From positions 124,001 to 188,000 of the forward strand of contig NZ_JANCTC010000002.1 of assembly GCF_024297145.1 (NCBI RefSeq): a stretch of DNA of 64,000 nt, read 5' to 3'. This stretch comes from Mesorhizobium sp. LMG 17147 (lineage in GTDB: Bacteria; Pseudomonadota; Alphaproteobacteria; Rhizobiales; Rhizobiaceae). The first letter of the stretch is position 1; the number at the start of each line of letters is the position of its first letter. Positions 42,243 to 51,286 of the stretch are shown piece by piece. The notes beneath the pieces are model-generated. The model was not told the origin of the DNA. It did no database searches and worked only from the letters and a program-made list of their open reading frames with translations. Both the position numbers and the translations under genes were made by a program.

Positions 42243-44234
42243 TCATTTGCCGTGCAGACGGGCTTCCGCCGCCTTCACCGTTGCTTCGGCGGTGATGCCG
42301 AAATGCGGGTAGAGCTGTTCGATAGTGCCGGAGGCGCCGAAGCCGGTCATGCCGATGAAGATGCCGTCGGTGCCGATGAAGTGATCCCAGCCCTGGCGGA
42401 TGCCGGCTTCGATGGCAATCTTGAGCGGCGCATTGCCGATCGTTCTGCTGCGATAGTCGGCGCTCTGCTTATCGAACAATTCGAAGCACGGCACCGAGAC
42501 GACGCGGGTCGCGTGGCCGTGCTTTTCCAACGCCTCGCGGGCGGCCAGCGCGATCTCGACCTCGGAGCCCGAAGCGAAGATCGTCACCGCGGCTTCACCG
42601 CTGGCGGCGGCAAGTTCATAGGCGCCGCGGCTGCTGAGGTTTTCCGCAACGAAGTCGTTGCGTACCGTCGGCAGGTTCTGCCGGGTCAGCGCCAATGTCG
42701 AAGGCGTCTTTTCCGACTCAATGGCCAACTGCCAGCATTCCGCGGTTTCGACCGCGTCGGCCGGGCGGAAGACATTGTGGTTCGGGATGGCGCGAAGTGC
42801 TGCCAGATGTTCGACCGGCTGATGGGTCGGACCGTCTTCGCCAAGGCCGATCGAATCATGGGTCATGACGAAGATCGAGCGGATGCCCATCAATGAGGCA
42901 AGCCGCATAGCCGGACGGGCATAATCGGAAAAGCACATGAAAGTGCCGCCATAGGCGATAATGCCGCCATGCAGCGTCAGCCCGTTGATCGCGGCCGCCA
43001 TGCCGTGCTCACGAATGCCGTAGTGGACATAGCGCTGGCCATAATCCTCGGCGGTGATGTTCTTGGTCTGGCTGGTCTTGGTGTTGTTGGAGCCGGTCAA
43101 ATCAGCCGAGCCGCCGATGGTTTCGGGCACGGCGCCGTTGATGACCTCCAGCGCCATTTCCGATGACTTACGGGTGGCGACCTTCGGCTTGTCGGCGGCG
43201 AGCTTCTTCTTGTAATCGCCAATGACGGCGTCGAAGTTGGCCGGCAGCGTGCCACTGATGCGGCGTTCGAACTCTGCGCGCAATTTGGCGTCGGCCTTGG
43301 CAAGCCGGCTTTCCCAGTCGGTGCGCGCCTTGACTCCGGTCCGCCCGGCGGTACGCCATGCGTCGAGGATATCGGCCGGAACCTCGAAGGGCGGATAATC
43401 CCAGCCGAAGAATTTTCTGGCGCCGGCGATTTCCTCGGCGCCGAGCGGCGAGCCATGCGCCTTGTTGGTGCCGGCCTTGGTCGGCGCGCCGAAGCCGATC
43501 GTCGTCTTGCAGGCGATCATCGTCGGCTTGTCGGAGTGGCGGGCCGCTTCGATGGCATAGGCGATCGCTTCCGGGTCCTGGCCGTCGATATGGCTGGCAT
43601 TCCAGCCGGACGCCTGGAAGCGGGCGACCTGATCGGTGTTATCGGCGAGCGACACCGGGCCATCGATCGAGATGTTGTTGTTGTCCCAGAAGACGATCAG
43701 CTTGTTCAGCTTCAGATGCCCGGCAAGCGCGATGGCTTCCTGGGATACGCCTTCCATCAGGCAGCCGTCGCCGGCCAGCACATAGGTGTAGTGGTCGACG
43801 AGATCTTTGCCGAAAGCGGCATTCATGATGCGCTCGCCGAGCGCGAAGCCGACCGAATTGGCAAGGCCCTGGCCGAGTGGGCCGGTCGTCGTCTCGATGC
43901 CGGCGGCATGGCCGTATTCCGGGTGGCCCGCCGTCCTCGACCCCAATTGGCGGAACTGCTTGATCTGGTCGATGGTGATGTCTTCGTAGCCGGTCAGATA
44001 GAGCAGCGAGTAAAGCAGCATCGAGCCGTGGCCGGCCGACAGGATAAAGCGGTCGCGGTCCGGCCAATGCGGGTTTTTCGGATCGTATTTGAGAAAGCGG
44101 GTGAACAGCACCGTGGCGATGTCGGCGCAGCCCATGGGCAGTCCGGGGTGGCCGGAATTTGCCTTCTCGACGGCGTCCATGGCGAGAAAACGGATCGCAT
44201 TGGCCATCCGGTCATGTTGTTCGCGCGAGGTCAT
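42243..44234 (-). CDS. tkt: Transketolase
   Basis: A 663-residue thiamine-diphosphate enzyme that moves two-carbon ketol units in the pentose phosphate pathway. It has [20 protein letters not shown], the TPP motif [40 protein letters not shown], and the C-terminal signature [20 protein letters not shown]. The start at 44234 follows TTTTGGAGGAAGT. Domains run in the usual order: TPP binding, Pyr domain and C-terminal domain. It precedes gap in the same direction, which gives a tkt-gap pair. Confidence 0.97.
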   Translation of the reverse strand: MTSREQHDRMANAIRFLAMDAVEKANSGHPGLPMGCADIATVLFTRFLKYDPKNPHWPDRDRFILSAGHGSMLLYSLLYLTGYEDITIDQIKQFRQLGSRTAGHPEYGHAAGIETTTGPLGQGLANSVGFALGERIMNAAFGKDLVDHYTYVLAGDGCLMEGVSQEAIALAGHLKLNKLIVFWDNNNISIDGPVSLADNTDQVARFQASGWNASHIDGQDPEAIAYAIEAARHSDKPTMIACKTTIGFGAPTKAGTNKAHGSPLGAEEIAGARKFFGWDYPPFEVPADILDAWRTAGRTGVKARTDWESRLAKADAKLRAEFERRISGTLPANFDAVIGDYKKKLAADKPKVATRKSSEMALEVINGAVPETIGGSADLTGSNNTKTSQTKNITAEDYGQRYVHYGIREHGMAAAINGLTLHGGIIAYGGTFMCFSDYARPAMRLASLMGIRSIFVMTHDSIGLGEDGPTHQPVEHLAALRAIPNHNVFRPADAVETAECWQLAIESEKTPSTLALTRQNLPTVRNDFVAENLSSRGAYELAAASGEAAVTIFASGSEVEIALAAREALEKHGHATRVVSVPCFELFDKQSADYRSRTIGNAPLKIAIEAGIRQGWDHFIGTDGIFIGMTGFGASGTIEQLYPHFGITAEATVKAAEARLHGK

Positions 44235-44494
44235 ACTTCCTCCAAAATGGGGGTTTGGGCCTTGGGAAAGCCCTTGAAAAAGGTGCGCGACACATAGCAG
44301 GCGCGGCCTTTTAGTCAACAAATCGGTGTGCTTTTGCCGGTCTTGTGATGGCCATGCGCGACTTACATTAGCGTTAGCAGGGGACAGTCGCGACAGCTTT
44401 ATTGACGTGCGGTTCACACGACGGGTAATGTTTCAGGGATAACGCGTTCTGAACGTGGATGATTCGGTGATGGGCAGGGCGCAGGACGAAAGCC

Positions 44495-44767
44495 ATGACC
44501 GGGGAAACGACCCTCAAGGAAGTCATTGCCAGGCTGGGTAAGGCCATCGAAGGGCTGGAAAACGCCGTCGCGGCCAAGCTCGAGCACGAGCGGGACTATT
44601 CGGAAGCCGAGGCCGAAGTGCAGCGGATGAACGCCGACCGCTCGCGGCTGGCGCAGGAGCTCGACAATTCCGAAGCTCGCGCCGAACGGCTGGAAGATGC
44701 CAACAAAGAAGTGTCGCGAAGGCTGGTGACAGCCATGGAGACCATCCGCGCGGTACTGGACAGGTAG
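44495..44767 (+). CDS. DUF4164 coiled-coil protein
   Basis: A 90-residue, almost fully coiled-coil protein, with the DUF4164 pattern EVIARLGKAIEGLENAVAAK, SRLAQELDNSEARAERLEDA and NKEVSRRLVTAMETIRAVL. The function is unknown. It lies directly upstream of zapA with four bases between, a layout seen in many rhizobia, so it may take part in divisome or membrane-related processes (inference). It is divergent from tkt. Confidence 0.9.
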   Translation: MTGETTLKEVIARLGKAIEGLENAVAAKLEHERDYSEAEAEVQRMNADRSRLAQELDNSEARAERLEDANKEVSRRLVTAMETIRAVLDR

Positions 44768-44771
44768 GCTA

Positions 44772-45137
44772 ATGGCACAAGTCACGGTTTCCATCGACGG
44801 CAAGCAATATCGGATGGCCTGCGACGAGGGCCAGGAAGAGCATCTGATCGATCTTGCCGAGCGCTTCGACCGCTATGTCTCGCATCTGAAGGATTCTTTT
44901 GGCGAGATCGGCGACCAGCGGCTGACCGTGATGGCCGGCATCATGGTCATGGACGAGCTTTCGGAACTGCAAAAGCGCGTCAAGGGCATGGAAAGCGAAG
45001 TGCTGACGCTGCGCAAGACGCGCGACGATGCACTGACCAAGGCCGATAAGAATGATTCCGTGCTGACCGGAGCGCTCGGCGCGCTGGCCCAGCGCATGGA
45101 AGACCTGGCGACGACGCTGGCAGTGAACAAGGCGTAG
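44772..45137 (+). CDS. zapA: Cell division protein ZapA
   Basis: A 121-residue FtsZ-ring-associated protein. It has AQVTVSIDGKQYRMACDEGQ with the N-terminal head, EEHLIDLAERFDRYVSHLKD, and a helical tail that includes LTVMAGIMVMDELSELQKRV with a predicted coiled coil. ZapA crosslinks FtsZ filaments. It follows DUF4164 tightly and is likely translated from the same transcript. No formyltetrahydrofolate cyclo-ligase or clear 6S RNA gene follows, as it does in some other genomes. Confidence 0.93.
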   Translation: MAQVTVSIDGKQYRMACDEGQEEHLIDLAERFDRYVSHLKDSFGEIGDQRLTVMAGIMVMDELSELQKRVKGMESEVLTLRKTRDDALTKADKNDSVLTGALGALAQRMEDLATTLAVNKA

Positions 45138-45425
45138 CGCGTCGCGTCGCCTCATCGACCCGACGCCACTTAACGGCGGAATGGGCAACATATGAGCCGA
45201 ACAATCGGCGGAAATGCCTGCACGTTTAACCAACCTCCGGTGCTTTTTCGCCAGCGCGGAAATCACTGCTGTATTTCCCGCCTAAGTGACAAAAATTTTT
45301 TTTTGAGGCCGGCCACTATCCTAGCGTCAACAGCCACTTGAAGGATGACGCCGCAGTGTTAGAAATGCAAGCAAGCCGGTGGGGCGTTCAATGCCAGCGG
45401 CAAGCCAAACAGGTAGGGACACGCC
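45138..45425. other. Intergenic region after zapA; no gene seen
   Basis: 288 bases that include an A/T homopolymer run (about 45292-45304) and a possible promoter (TATCCT, about 45317-45322) ahead of the peroxiredoxin gene. I looked for a 6S RNA-like structure and did not find one that I could support. Confidence 0.5.
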
Positions 45426-46085
45426 ATGAGCCTTCGCATCAACGACATCGCACCGGACTTCACCGCGGAGACCACGCAAGGACCGATCAGCTTCCATGAA
45501 TGGATCGGCGACGGCTGGGCGGTATTGTTCAGCCATCCGAAGAACTTTACGCCGGTTTGCACGACCGAACTCGGCACGATGGCCGGGCTCGAAGGCGAGT
45601 TCAGGAAGCGCAACGTCAAGATCATCGGCATCTCGGTCGATCCCGTCGAAAGCCACGAAAAGTGGCAGAACGATATCAAGATCGCGACCGGCCATTCGCT
45701 GAACTACCCGCTGATCGGCGACAAGGATCTCAAGGTCGCCAAGCTTTACGAGATGCTGCCGGCGGGTGCCGGCGAGAGCTCGGAAGGCCGCACGCCGGCG
45801 GACAATGCCACGGTGCGTTCGGTCTACGTCATCGGGCCCGACAAGAAGATCAAGCTGGTTCTCACCTATCCGATGACGACGGGCCGCAACTTCGACGAAA
45901 TCCTGCGCGCCATCGATTCCATGCAGCTGACCGCCAAGCACCAGGTGGCGACGCCGGCGAACTGGAAGCAGGGCGAGGACGTCATCATCACCGCTGCCGT
46001 CTCCAATGAGGATGCCATCAAGCGCTTCGGTGCCTATGAGACGATCCTGCCATATCTCAGGAAGACCAAGCAGCCTTCCGCCTGA
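45426..46085 (+). CDS. 1-Cys peroxiredoxin (Prx6-like)
   Basis: A 219-residue peroxiredoxin. The peroxidatic cysteine is in SHPKNFTPVCTTELGTMAGL (Cys47, approximate), with the downstream active-site arginine in VIGPDKKIKLVLTYPMTTGR. The long Prx6-type C-terminal arm (NWKQGEDVIITAAVSNEDAI) is present, and no resolving cysteine is obvious, so it is of 1-Cys type. It reduces hydrogen peroxide and organic or lipid hydroperoxides. The gene is isolated behind a probable promoter. Confidence 0.93.
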   Translation: MSLRINDIAPDFTAETTQGPISFHEWIGDGWAVLFSHPKNFTPVCTTELGTMAGLEGEFRKRNVKIIGISVDPVESHEKWQNDIKIATGHSLNYPLIGDKDLKVAKLYEMLPAGAGESSEGRTPADNATVRSVYVIGPDKKIKLVLTYPMTTGRNFDEILRAIDSMQLTAKHQVATPANWKQGEDVIITAAVSNEDAIKRFGAYETILPYLRKTKQPSA

Positions 46086-46237
46086 GCAGGCAGGGGCGGC
46101 ACGGAGAAATTTTCGGTTTTCCTGATCCTATGAGCATGGGGTGCTTGACGGCGCCTGGTTGACGGACAACCATGCCTTTCATTTGCCGTGGCAGAGAAAA
46201 TCCTTCCTGCCGTGGTGAGGGGCGAAGGAGGCTGGGA

Positions 46238-47110
46238 TTGGACGCATTATCGGCCAGGTCGCAGGTCACCGGCTTCTATGACGAGCCGAGCGGGTCCGTC
46301 CAGTATGTGGTCGCCGACATGGCGACCCGCAAATGCGCCATCATCGATCCGGTGCTCGACTTCGACGAAAGGTCCGGTGCAACGGCAACGAAGAACGCCG
46401 ACGCCCTGCTCGACTTCGTCAGGGAAAGCGGGCTGGAGGTCGAGTGGATCCTCGACACGCATCCACATGCCGATCATTTCTCCGCCGCCCATTATTTGAG
46501 GGGGAGAACCGGAGCGCCGACGGCAATCGGCGAAAAGATCATCGACGTCCAGAAATTGTGGAAGGTGATCTACAACTGGCCGGAGTTCTCCGCCGACGGT
46601 TCCCAATGGGATAGGCTATTCGCCGACGGCGCAACTTTTTCGGTCGGCGGCCTTCCGGCGAGAGTGCTGTTCTCGCCGGGCCACACACTGGCCTCGATCA
46701 CTTACGTCATTGGCGACGCCGCCTTCATCCACGACACGTTGTTCATGCCGGACAGCGGCACCGCCAGGACAGACTTTCCGGGCGGCAGTGCCGAGCGGCT
46801 CTGGCGTTCGATCGAGGACATCCTGGCGCTGCCGGACGAGACACGTCTGTTCGTCGGTCACGACTACCAGCCGGGCGGTCGTGAAGCGCGCTGGGAAAGC
46901 ACGGTCGCGGAGCAGAAAGCCGGCAACATCCATGTTGCCGGCGGCAGGACGGAAGCCGACTTCGTCGCGCTCCGCCAAGCCCGCGACAGGACGTTGCCGA
47001 TGCCGCGGCTGATCCTGCACGCGCTGCAGGTGAACATGAACGGCGGACGCCTGCCGGAACCGGAATCCAACGGGCGGCGCTATCTGAAGTTTCCGCTCGA
47101 TTGCCTGTGA
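46238..47110 (+). CDS. ETHE1/Blh-like MBL-fold hydrolase
   Basis: A 290-residue metallo-beta-lactamase-fold protein of the ETHE1/persulfide dioxygenase type. The metal motif HTHPHAD(H) variant is seen as ILDTHPHADHFSAAHYLRGR, followed by FSPGHTLASITYVIGDA, FIHDTLFMPDSGTARTDF and LFVGHDYQPGGREARWEST. A start at the TTG at 46238, six bases after GAAGGAGG, fits the family; a longer frame upstream is not conserved. It may oxidise glutathione persulfide, or belong to the Blh group linked to the BigR sulfide regulator, although no BigR is nearby. Confidence 0.87.
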   Translation: MDALSARSQVTGFYDEPSGSVQYVVADMATRKCAIIDPVLDFDERSGATATKNADALLDFVRESGLEVEWILDTHPHADHFSAAHYLRGRTGAPTAIGEKIIDVQKLWKVIYNWPEFSADGSQWDRLFADGATFSVGGLPARVLFSPGHTLASITYVIGDAAFIHDTLFMPDSGTARTDFPGGSAERLWRSIEDILALPDETRLFVGHDYQPGGREARWESTVAEQKAGNIHVAGGRTEADFVALRQARDRTLPMPRLILHALQVNMNGGRLPEPESNGRRYLKFPLDCL

Positions 47111-47300
47111 GGAGATGGGTCGCTGGCACTACAGTGCCACCCAAACTTGGCGCCGCCCTCATCGTTCTGCGACGGTCATCCAAGTTATTGATCCTGATTC
47201 GATTTTTGCGATGTTTGAATCCGATAGGTCCATGCGGGAAGACGGTGGCGGCAGCCGGATGAGGAGCGGCGCAGAACGCCAGCTAGGTGTTTACTCAGCG

Positions 47301-47810
47301 TCAGGGTTTTGTTCGGCGGGCTAAATGTTCATACGTGATTTGCCAAGGGTCGCCCTCGGAAGATCTTTCCTCGCCGATCCAATGGAAGTTGTTGGCAGTG
47401 ATCTCTGTGAAACGCCAACAAGTTTTCAGGCCGCGCGAGTCATCGCCGAGCTGGACAATGTCCTTACCCTCGGCTCGGCCGATCTGGCGCGAGTGATCCC
47501 GGTTGAGCGGGTCGTTCCATATGATGTGCCAGCCATCGATTCCAGGGTCGAAGATGCGCAGGGTCGTGCCGTACATCGTGGACGGCGCAGGGCGCTTGGG
47601 CCTGATCCAAACGTCCTGAATCGCGCGGCCTTCGAGCACCCAGCCAAAATGGCATTCGCCATCCCATTTCTGGATTGTGCCGTCGTCGAGATAGTGGACC
47701 GAGTCCATTTCCCAGCTTCCAATTAGCCATCCATAGAGGGCCATGTCTTTCGCCCGATCGGCTGGGGGACCTTCGGATCCAAGAGCGGTCAGAAACGGGG
47801 AAATCGTCAT
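47301..47810 (-). CDS. DUF1579-like lipocalin-fold protein
   Basis: A 169-residue protein, likely of a DUF1579/lipocalin-like beta-barrel fold, as suggested by the regular beta-rich pattern: WLIGSWEMDSVHYLDDGTIQ, YGTTLRIFDPGIDGWHIIWN and RFTEITANNFHWIGEERS. The family has no assigned reaction. I chose the ATG at 47810 (MTISPFL), eight bases past GGGAG, over ATG 47816 (MTMTISPFL). There is no signal peptide. It is convergent with the ETHE1-like gene, 190 bases away. Confidence 0.7.
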   Translation of the reverse strand: MTISPFLTALGSEGPPADRAKDMALYGWLIGSWEMDSVHYLDDGTIQKWDGECHFGWVLEGRAIQDVWIRPKRPAPSTMYGTTLRIFDPGIDGWHIIWNDPLNRDHSRQIGRAEGKDIVQLGDDSRGLKTCWRFTEITANNFHWIGEERSSEGDPWQITYEHLARRTKP

Positions 47811-47864
47811 CGTCATACTCCCTTTCGTGTCCAACAGACGAGCTCCAACTGCCTGAGGCAGCCC

Positions 47865-47892
47865 CAGCGGCCCGTTATCAGCGGCCCGTTAT
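47865..47892. repeat. 14-bp tandem duplication
   Basis: CAGCGGCCCGTTAT occurs twice, head to tail, at 47865-47878 and 47879-47892. The copies are identical. This suggests a recent slippage or strand-transfer event. Confidence 0.85.
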
Positions 47893-48112
47893 CGCGTCAC
47901 TTGCTGCGAGCGCCGGGTTATGGAATGCCCCGGTCGGCGCCGGAATGTCGACGCCACAGCTTGCAGCGTTACGGTTTTCAGGGCTTGGGGGAAATTGCGG
48001 TAATGCCGCTACCAATGCGATCGTCTGCGGACGCCATGGCGAGGCTACGGCAGTTACGGCGGCGGATCGGAGATCCGCGAAGGCGCCGCCGGTCGAACGC
48101 GACGCGCTTTAG

Positions 48113-48150
48113 AAAAACGGCGGCGCCAGTTACCTGACGCCGCCGTTTTT
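48113..48150 (-). terminator. Intrinsic terminator of rpoH
   Basis: AAAAACGGCGGCG (48113-48125) and CGCCGCCGTTTTT (48138-48150) are perfect inverted 13-base arms around a 12-base loop. It can act on both strands. For rpoH, on the minus strand, it lies 18 bases past the stop. Confidence 0.88.
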
Positions 48151-48167
48151 TGGTTCTCTTGGAGGCC

Positions 48168-49079
48168 TTACGCCGCCGGCTGCGCCTCAATCGTGCGCAA
48201 CGCCTGCGTCTGGCGCTTGGCCGCGGCCTTGACCGCGTCCTGCACCTTCTCGAAGGCACGCACCTCGATCTGCCGCACCCGCTCGCGGCTGATATCGAAC
48301 TCGGCCGACAGCTCTTCCAGCGTCAACGGCTCATCGGCGAGGCGGCGCGCCTCGAAGATGCGACGTTCGCGGTCGTTGAGCACGGCAAGAGCGCCGGACA
48401 GCATGCCGCGCCGGTTTTCCAGCTCGTCCTGCTCGATCAGCATCTCTTCCTGGCTTTCGTGGTCGTCGACCAGCCAGTCCTGCCATTCGCCGGACTCGCC
48501 TTCACTGGCCCGGATGGGCGCATTGAGCGAGGCGTCGCCCGACAGACGGCGGTTCATCGACACGACTTCCGCTTCCGAGACGTTCAGCCGGGTGGCAATC
48601 TCGGTGATCTGGTCGGGCTTCAAATCGCCTTCATCGAGCGCCTGGATCTTGCCCTTCACCTTGCGCAGGTTGAAGAACAGGCGCTTCTGGTTGGCGGTGG
48701 TGCCCATCTTGACCAGGCTCCACGAGCGCAGGATGTATTCCTGGATCGAGGCCTTGATCCACCACATCGCATAGGTGGCGAGACGGAAGCCGCGCTCCGG
48801 TTCGAATTTCTTGACGGCCTGCATCAGGCCGACATTGCCTTCCGAGATCACTTCGCCGATCGGCAGGCCGTAGCCGCGATAGCCCATGGCGATCTTGGCG
48901 ACGAGCCGAAGGTGGCTGGTGACGAGCTTGTGCGCAGCCGTGGTGTCCTCATGCTCGGCGTAGCGCTTGGCGAGCATGTACTCTTCCTGCGGCTGAAGCA
49001 TCGGAAAGCGGCGGATTTCTTCCAGGTAGCGGCTGAGACCGCCTTCGCCGGAAACGATACTGGGTAATGACTGGGCCAT
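48168..49079 (-). CDS. rpoH: RNA polymerase heat-shock sigma factor RpoH
   Basis: A 303-residue sigma-32 protein. It has region 2 with VISEGNVGLMQAVKKFEPER and GFRLATYAMWWIKASIQEYI, the RpoH box QKRLFFNLR near residue 132, and region 4 with LTLEELSAEFDISRERVRQI. The RpoH box separates it from RpoD and places it in the heat-shock group. Rhizobia often have two rpoH genes; this copy cannot be named RpoH1 or RpoH2 by sequence alone. It is preceded by rluD on the same strand (187 bases) and ends in a strong terminator. Confidence 0.96.
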   Translation of the reverse strand: MAQSLPSIVSGEGGLSRYLEEIRRFPMLQPQEEYMLAKRYAEHEDTTAAHKLVTSHLRLVAKIAMGYRGYGLPIGEVISEGNVGLMQAVKKFEPERGFRLATYAMWWIKASIQEYILRSWSLVKMGTTANQKRLFFNLRKVKGKIQALDEGDLKPDQITEIATRLNVSEAEVVSMNRRLSGDASLNAPIRASEGESGEWQDWLVDDHESQEEMLIEQDELENRRGMLSGALAVLNDRERRIFEARRLADEPLTLEELSAEFDISRERVRQIEVRAFEKVQDAVKAAAKRQTQALRTIEAQPAA

Positions 49080-49266
49080 GATAGCGCCCCCTCTCTATTG
49101 GAGTGATGCCCCCGAAACGCGGCGGGCATGTGGCACGAATGCCAAAGGCACATTCGCGCCAACCGACATATATAGGAACAAAACCAGAAAGACAGGCATT
49201 TGTTCAACACGAAACAGTGTGTCACGCTGAAGTGAACAACGCCGGTCAGGTTTTCAGGTGGTTGGT

Positions 49267-50307
49267 TCAGAGCTTGCGGAAGCCGTCGACGAGTTCCTCC
49301 ATGTCCCACGGTATCGGTGCTTCGAACCTCATCGTTAGATGGGTATCGGGATGGCGAAATGCAAGGAGGCGGGCGTGCAAAGCTTGTCGCGGAAACGCCT
49401 TTACCTTGCTCTTTAGCGGCTCGGGCAACCGATTGGCCTTGGTGCGGAAAGCCTGGCCGTATTCGGGGTCGCCAATCACCGGATGGCCGATATGGGCCAT
49501 GTGGACGCGTATCTGGTGGGTGCGACCGGTCTCCAGCCGGCATTCGACCAAGCTCGCCGTGGCGAATTCCTGCTGCTGCTCGCCAAAGCGCTCGACGACG
49601 GTGAAATGCGTTATGGCATGGCGCGCATCGTCCCGGCCTTGCGGCACCACGACACGGCGTACCCGGTCGGCGGCGCGGCCGAGCGGCGCGTCGACCGTCC
49701 CGGTCGGCCTTGCCGGTATGCCCCAGACCAACGCCAGATAGGCGCGCTCGAGATCGCCGGTCAGGCCGTGGTCGGCAAAGGCCTCCGACAACGCCTTGTG
49801 GGCGCGGTCGGTCTTGGCGACGACCATGACGCCGCTGGTCTCCTTGTCGAGGCGGTGGACGATGCCCGGCCGTCTCACGCCGCCGATGCCGGACAGGCTG
49901 TCGCCGCAATGATGGATCAGCGCGTTGACCAGCGTACCGGTCCAGTTGCCGGCGCCGGGATGTACGACCAGCCCGGCCGGCTTGTTGATGACGATCAGCG
50001 CGTTGTCCTCGTAGAGGACGTCCAGCGCAATATCTTCGCCTTGCGGCGCCGCCGGTTCAGGCTCCGGCATGTCGACCGACACGCTGTCACCTTGTGCCAT
50101 CTTGCGCTTCGTCTCTTCGACCTGCCTGCCGCCGATCCTGACCGCGCCTTGCTTTATCAGCATCTGCACCCGGCTGCGCGACATGTCGGGGCCGAGCTTG
50201 GCCGCCAGCCATTGGTCGAGCCGCTGGCCGGCGGCATCGGCGCCCGCCTCCAGTACGATCGGTCCGGCCCCTATTAATTGTCTGGCCTCTTCGTTATGAG
50301 CGCTCAT
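49267..50307 (-). CDS. rluD: 23S rRNA pseudouridine synthase RluD-type
   Basis: A 346-residue enzyme with an N-terminal S4 RNA-binding domain (RLDQWLAAKLGPDMSRSRVQ then MLIKQGAVRIGG) and the RluA-type catalytic domain. The catalytic aspartate is in GIVHRLDKETSGVMVVAKTD. The C-terminal CRLETGRTHQIRVHMAHIGH is the usual RluD/RluC region. It forms pseudouridines in the helix 69 region of 23S rRNA if it is RluD. The start at 50307 (MSAHNEEAR) is chosen. It is upstream of rpoH in the same direction and divergent from the next gene. Confidence 0.93.
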   Translation of the reverse strand: MSAHNEEARQLIGAGPIVLEAGADAAGQRLDQWLAAKLGPDMSRSRVQMLIKQGAVRIGGRQVEETKRKMAQGDSVSVDMPEPEPAAPQGEDIALDVLYEDNALIVINKPAGLVVHPGAGNWTGTLVNALIHHCGDSLSGIGGVRRPGIVHRLDKETSGVMVVAKTDRAHKALSEAFADHGLTGDLERAYLALVWGIPARPTGTVDAPLGRAADRVRRVVVPQGRDDARHAITHFTVVERFGEQQQEFATASLVECRLETGRTHQIRVHMAHIGHPVIGDPEYGQAFRTKANRLPEPLKSKVKAFPRQALHARLLAFRHPDTHLTMRFEAPIPWDMEELVDGFRKL

Positions 50308-50333
50308 CGAAAACAGTTCCGGAATCTGCTGCC

Positions 50334-50717
50334 ATGGCCCGGCCGCTTGCCGACGAAGACGAGGAAAAGCCACTCGACCCCGAGGTCGAAAAGGTGCGGA
50401 GGAAGCTCGTCCGCTTCGTCGCCATCAATCTCGGCCTGCTGTTCCTCGCCCTTATGGTGGTGATAGCAGCACTTGTCTACAAAGCGCGCAACGCGCCGCC
50501 TGCCGCCCCGCCGTTGACCAGTGACTTCCAGGTGCCGATCGGCGAACCGGTCAACGGCGACATCGTGCTGCCGGTCGGCGCCAGGGTGATCAGCCAATCG
50601 CTCTCCGGCAATCACCTTTCGATTGACGCCGAGCTGCCCGACGGCAGCCGCGCCATCTTCGTCTATGACATTACCGAGCGCCGCATCGTCGGCCGTTTTG
50701 CGATCAGGAACAAATGA
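50334..50717 (+). CDS. DUF6476-like single-pass membrane protein
   Basis: A 127-residue protein with an acidic N-terminus, one transmembrane helix (FVAINLGLLFLALMVVIAAL, about residues 28-47) and a small extracytoplasmic domain with beta pattern (NGDIVLPVGARVISQSLSG). It fits the DUF6476 alphaproteobacterial membrane family, of unknown function. It is divergent from rluD by 26 bases and overlaps the next gene by four bases (ATGA), so they are coupled. Confidence 0.75.
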   Translation: MARPLADEDEEKPLDPEVEKVRRKLVRFVAINLGLLFLALMVVIAALVYKARNAPPAAPPLTSDFQVPIGEPVNGDIVLPVGARVISQSLSGNHLSIDAELPDGSRAIFVYDITERRIVGRFAIRNK

Positions 50718-51121
50718 CCGGTTTTGCCGAACACCGCAGCATTGCCACGGTCGCGCTTGTCGTCGCAAATTATGACGAGGCGATTTCCTGGTATGTCGAC
50801 CGGCTGGGTTTTGTGCTCACCGAAGATATCGATCTCGGCGGCGGCAAACGCTGGGTCACGATCACGCCGGGCAAAGGGCAGGGCGCGCGGCTGCTTCTCG
50901 CCGAGGCATCCGGCGATGCGCAAAGGCACGCCGTCGGCAACCAGACCGGCGGGCGGGTCTTTTTGTTCCTCGAAACCGACGATTTTGCCCGCGACCATGC
51001 GCTGATGCTCGAAAAAGGCGTCGAGTTCCGCGAACCGCCACGCCACGAGGCTTATGGCACGGTCGCGGTCTTCGCCGACCTTTATGGAAATCTCTGGGAC
51101 CTGATTGAGCCAAAACGATAA
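50714..51121 (+). CDS. VOC (glyoxalase/bleomycin resistance-like) family protein
   Basis: A 135-residue VOC-fold protein with the paired beta-alpha-beta-beta-beta modules: ATVALVVANYDEAISWYVDR, then GFVLTEDIDLGGGKRWVTIT, and TGGRVFLFLETDDFARDHAL, then RHEAYGTVAVFADLYGNLWD. A C-terminal glutamate in LIEPKR fits the metal-site position of the fold. The substrate is unknown. The ATGA overlap with the upstream membrane protein suggests a shared transcript. The tRNA-Glu gene follows. Confidence 0.9.
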   Translation: MTGFAEHRSIATVALVVANYDEAISWYVDRLGFVLTEDIDLGGGKRWVTITPGKGQGARLLLAEASGDAQRHAVGNQTGGRVFLFLETDDFARDHALMLEKGVEFREPPRHEAYGTVAVFADLYGNLWDLIEPKR

Positions 51122-51211
51122 GCGTGCAGCGGATATTTCGTCTGTGCGAGCAGTGGCCCTGAGCCTAGTTGCTTTTTCCCAGCCGTCAGCCTATATCGCC
51201 GGTTCTTGAAC

Positions 51212-51286
51212 GCGCCCATCGTCTAGCGGTCAGGACACCGCCCTCTCACGGCGGGAACAGGGGTTCGATTCCCCTTGGGCGTACCA
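51212..51286 (+). tRNA. tRNA-Glu (anticodon CTC)
   Basis: A 75-base cloverleaf with encoded CCA. The acceptor arms GCGCCCA (51212-51218) and TGGGCGT (51276-51282) pair, with a G-T wobble at the end. The anticodon stem CCGCC (51238-51242) and GGCGG encloses the loop CTCTCAC with anticodon CTC at 51245-51247. The T arm is AGGGG-TTCGATT-CCCCT. The discriminator is A, followed by CCA. It reads Glu GAG codons. Confidence 0.95.

Larger units (their letters stand above)
47811..48167. other. Intergenic region between the DUF1579-like and rpoH genes
   Basis: 357 bases without a convincing gene. They hold a 14-bp tandem duplication at 47865-47892 and the rpoH terminator at 48113-48150. The middle part (about 47900-48110) is high-GC and has short open frames in several phases but no family match that I can see. 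Confidence 0.55.

Noticed and set aside
45138..45425. A 6S RNA gene after zapA
   Set aside because: Some genomes have it at this place, but I could not find the long hairpin with a central bulge, and the next gene is a peroxiredoxin, not the folate cyclo-ligase.
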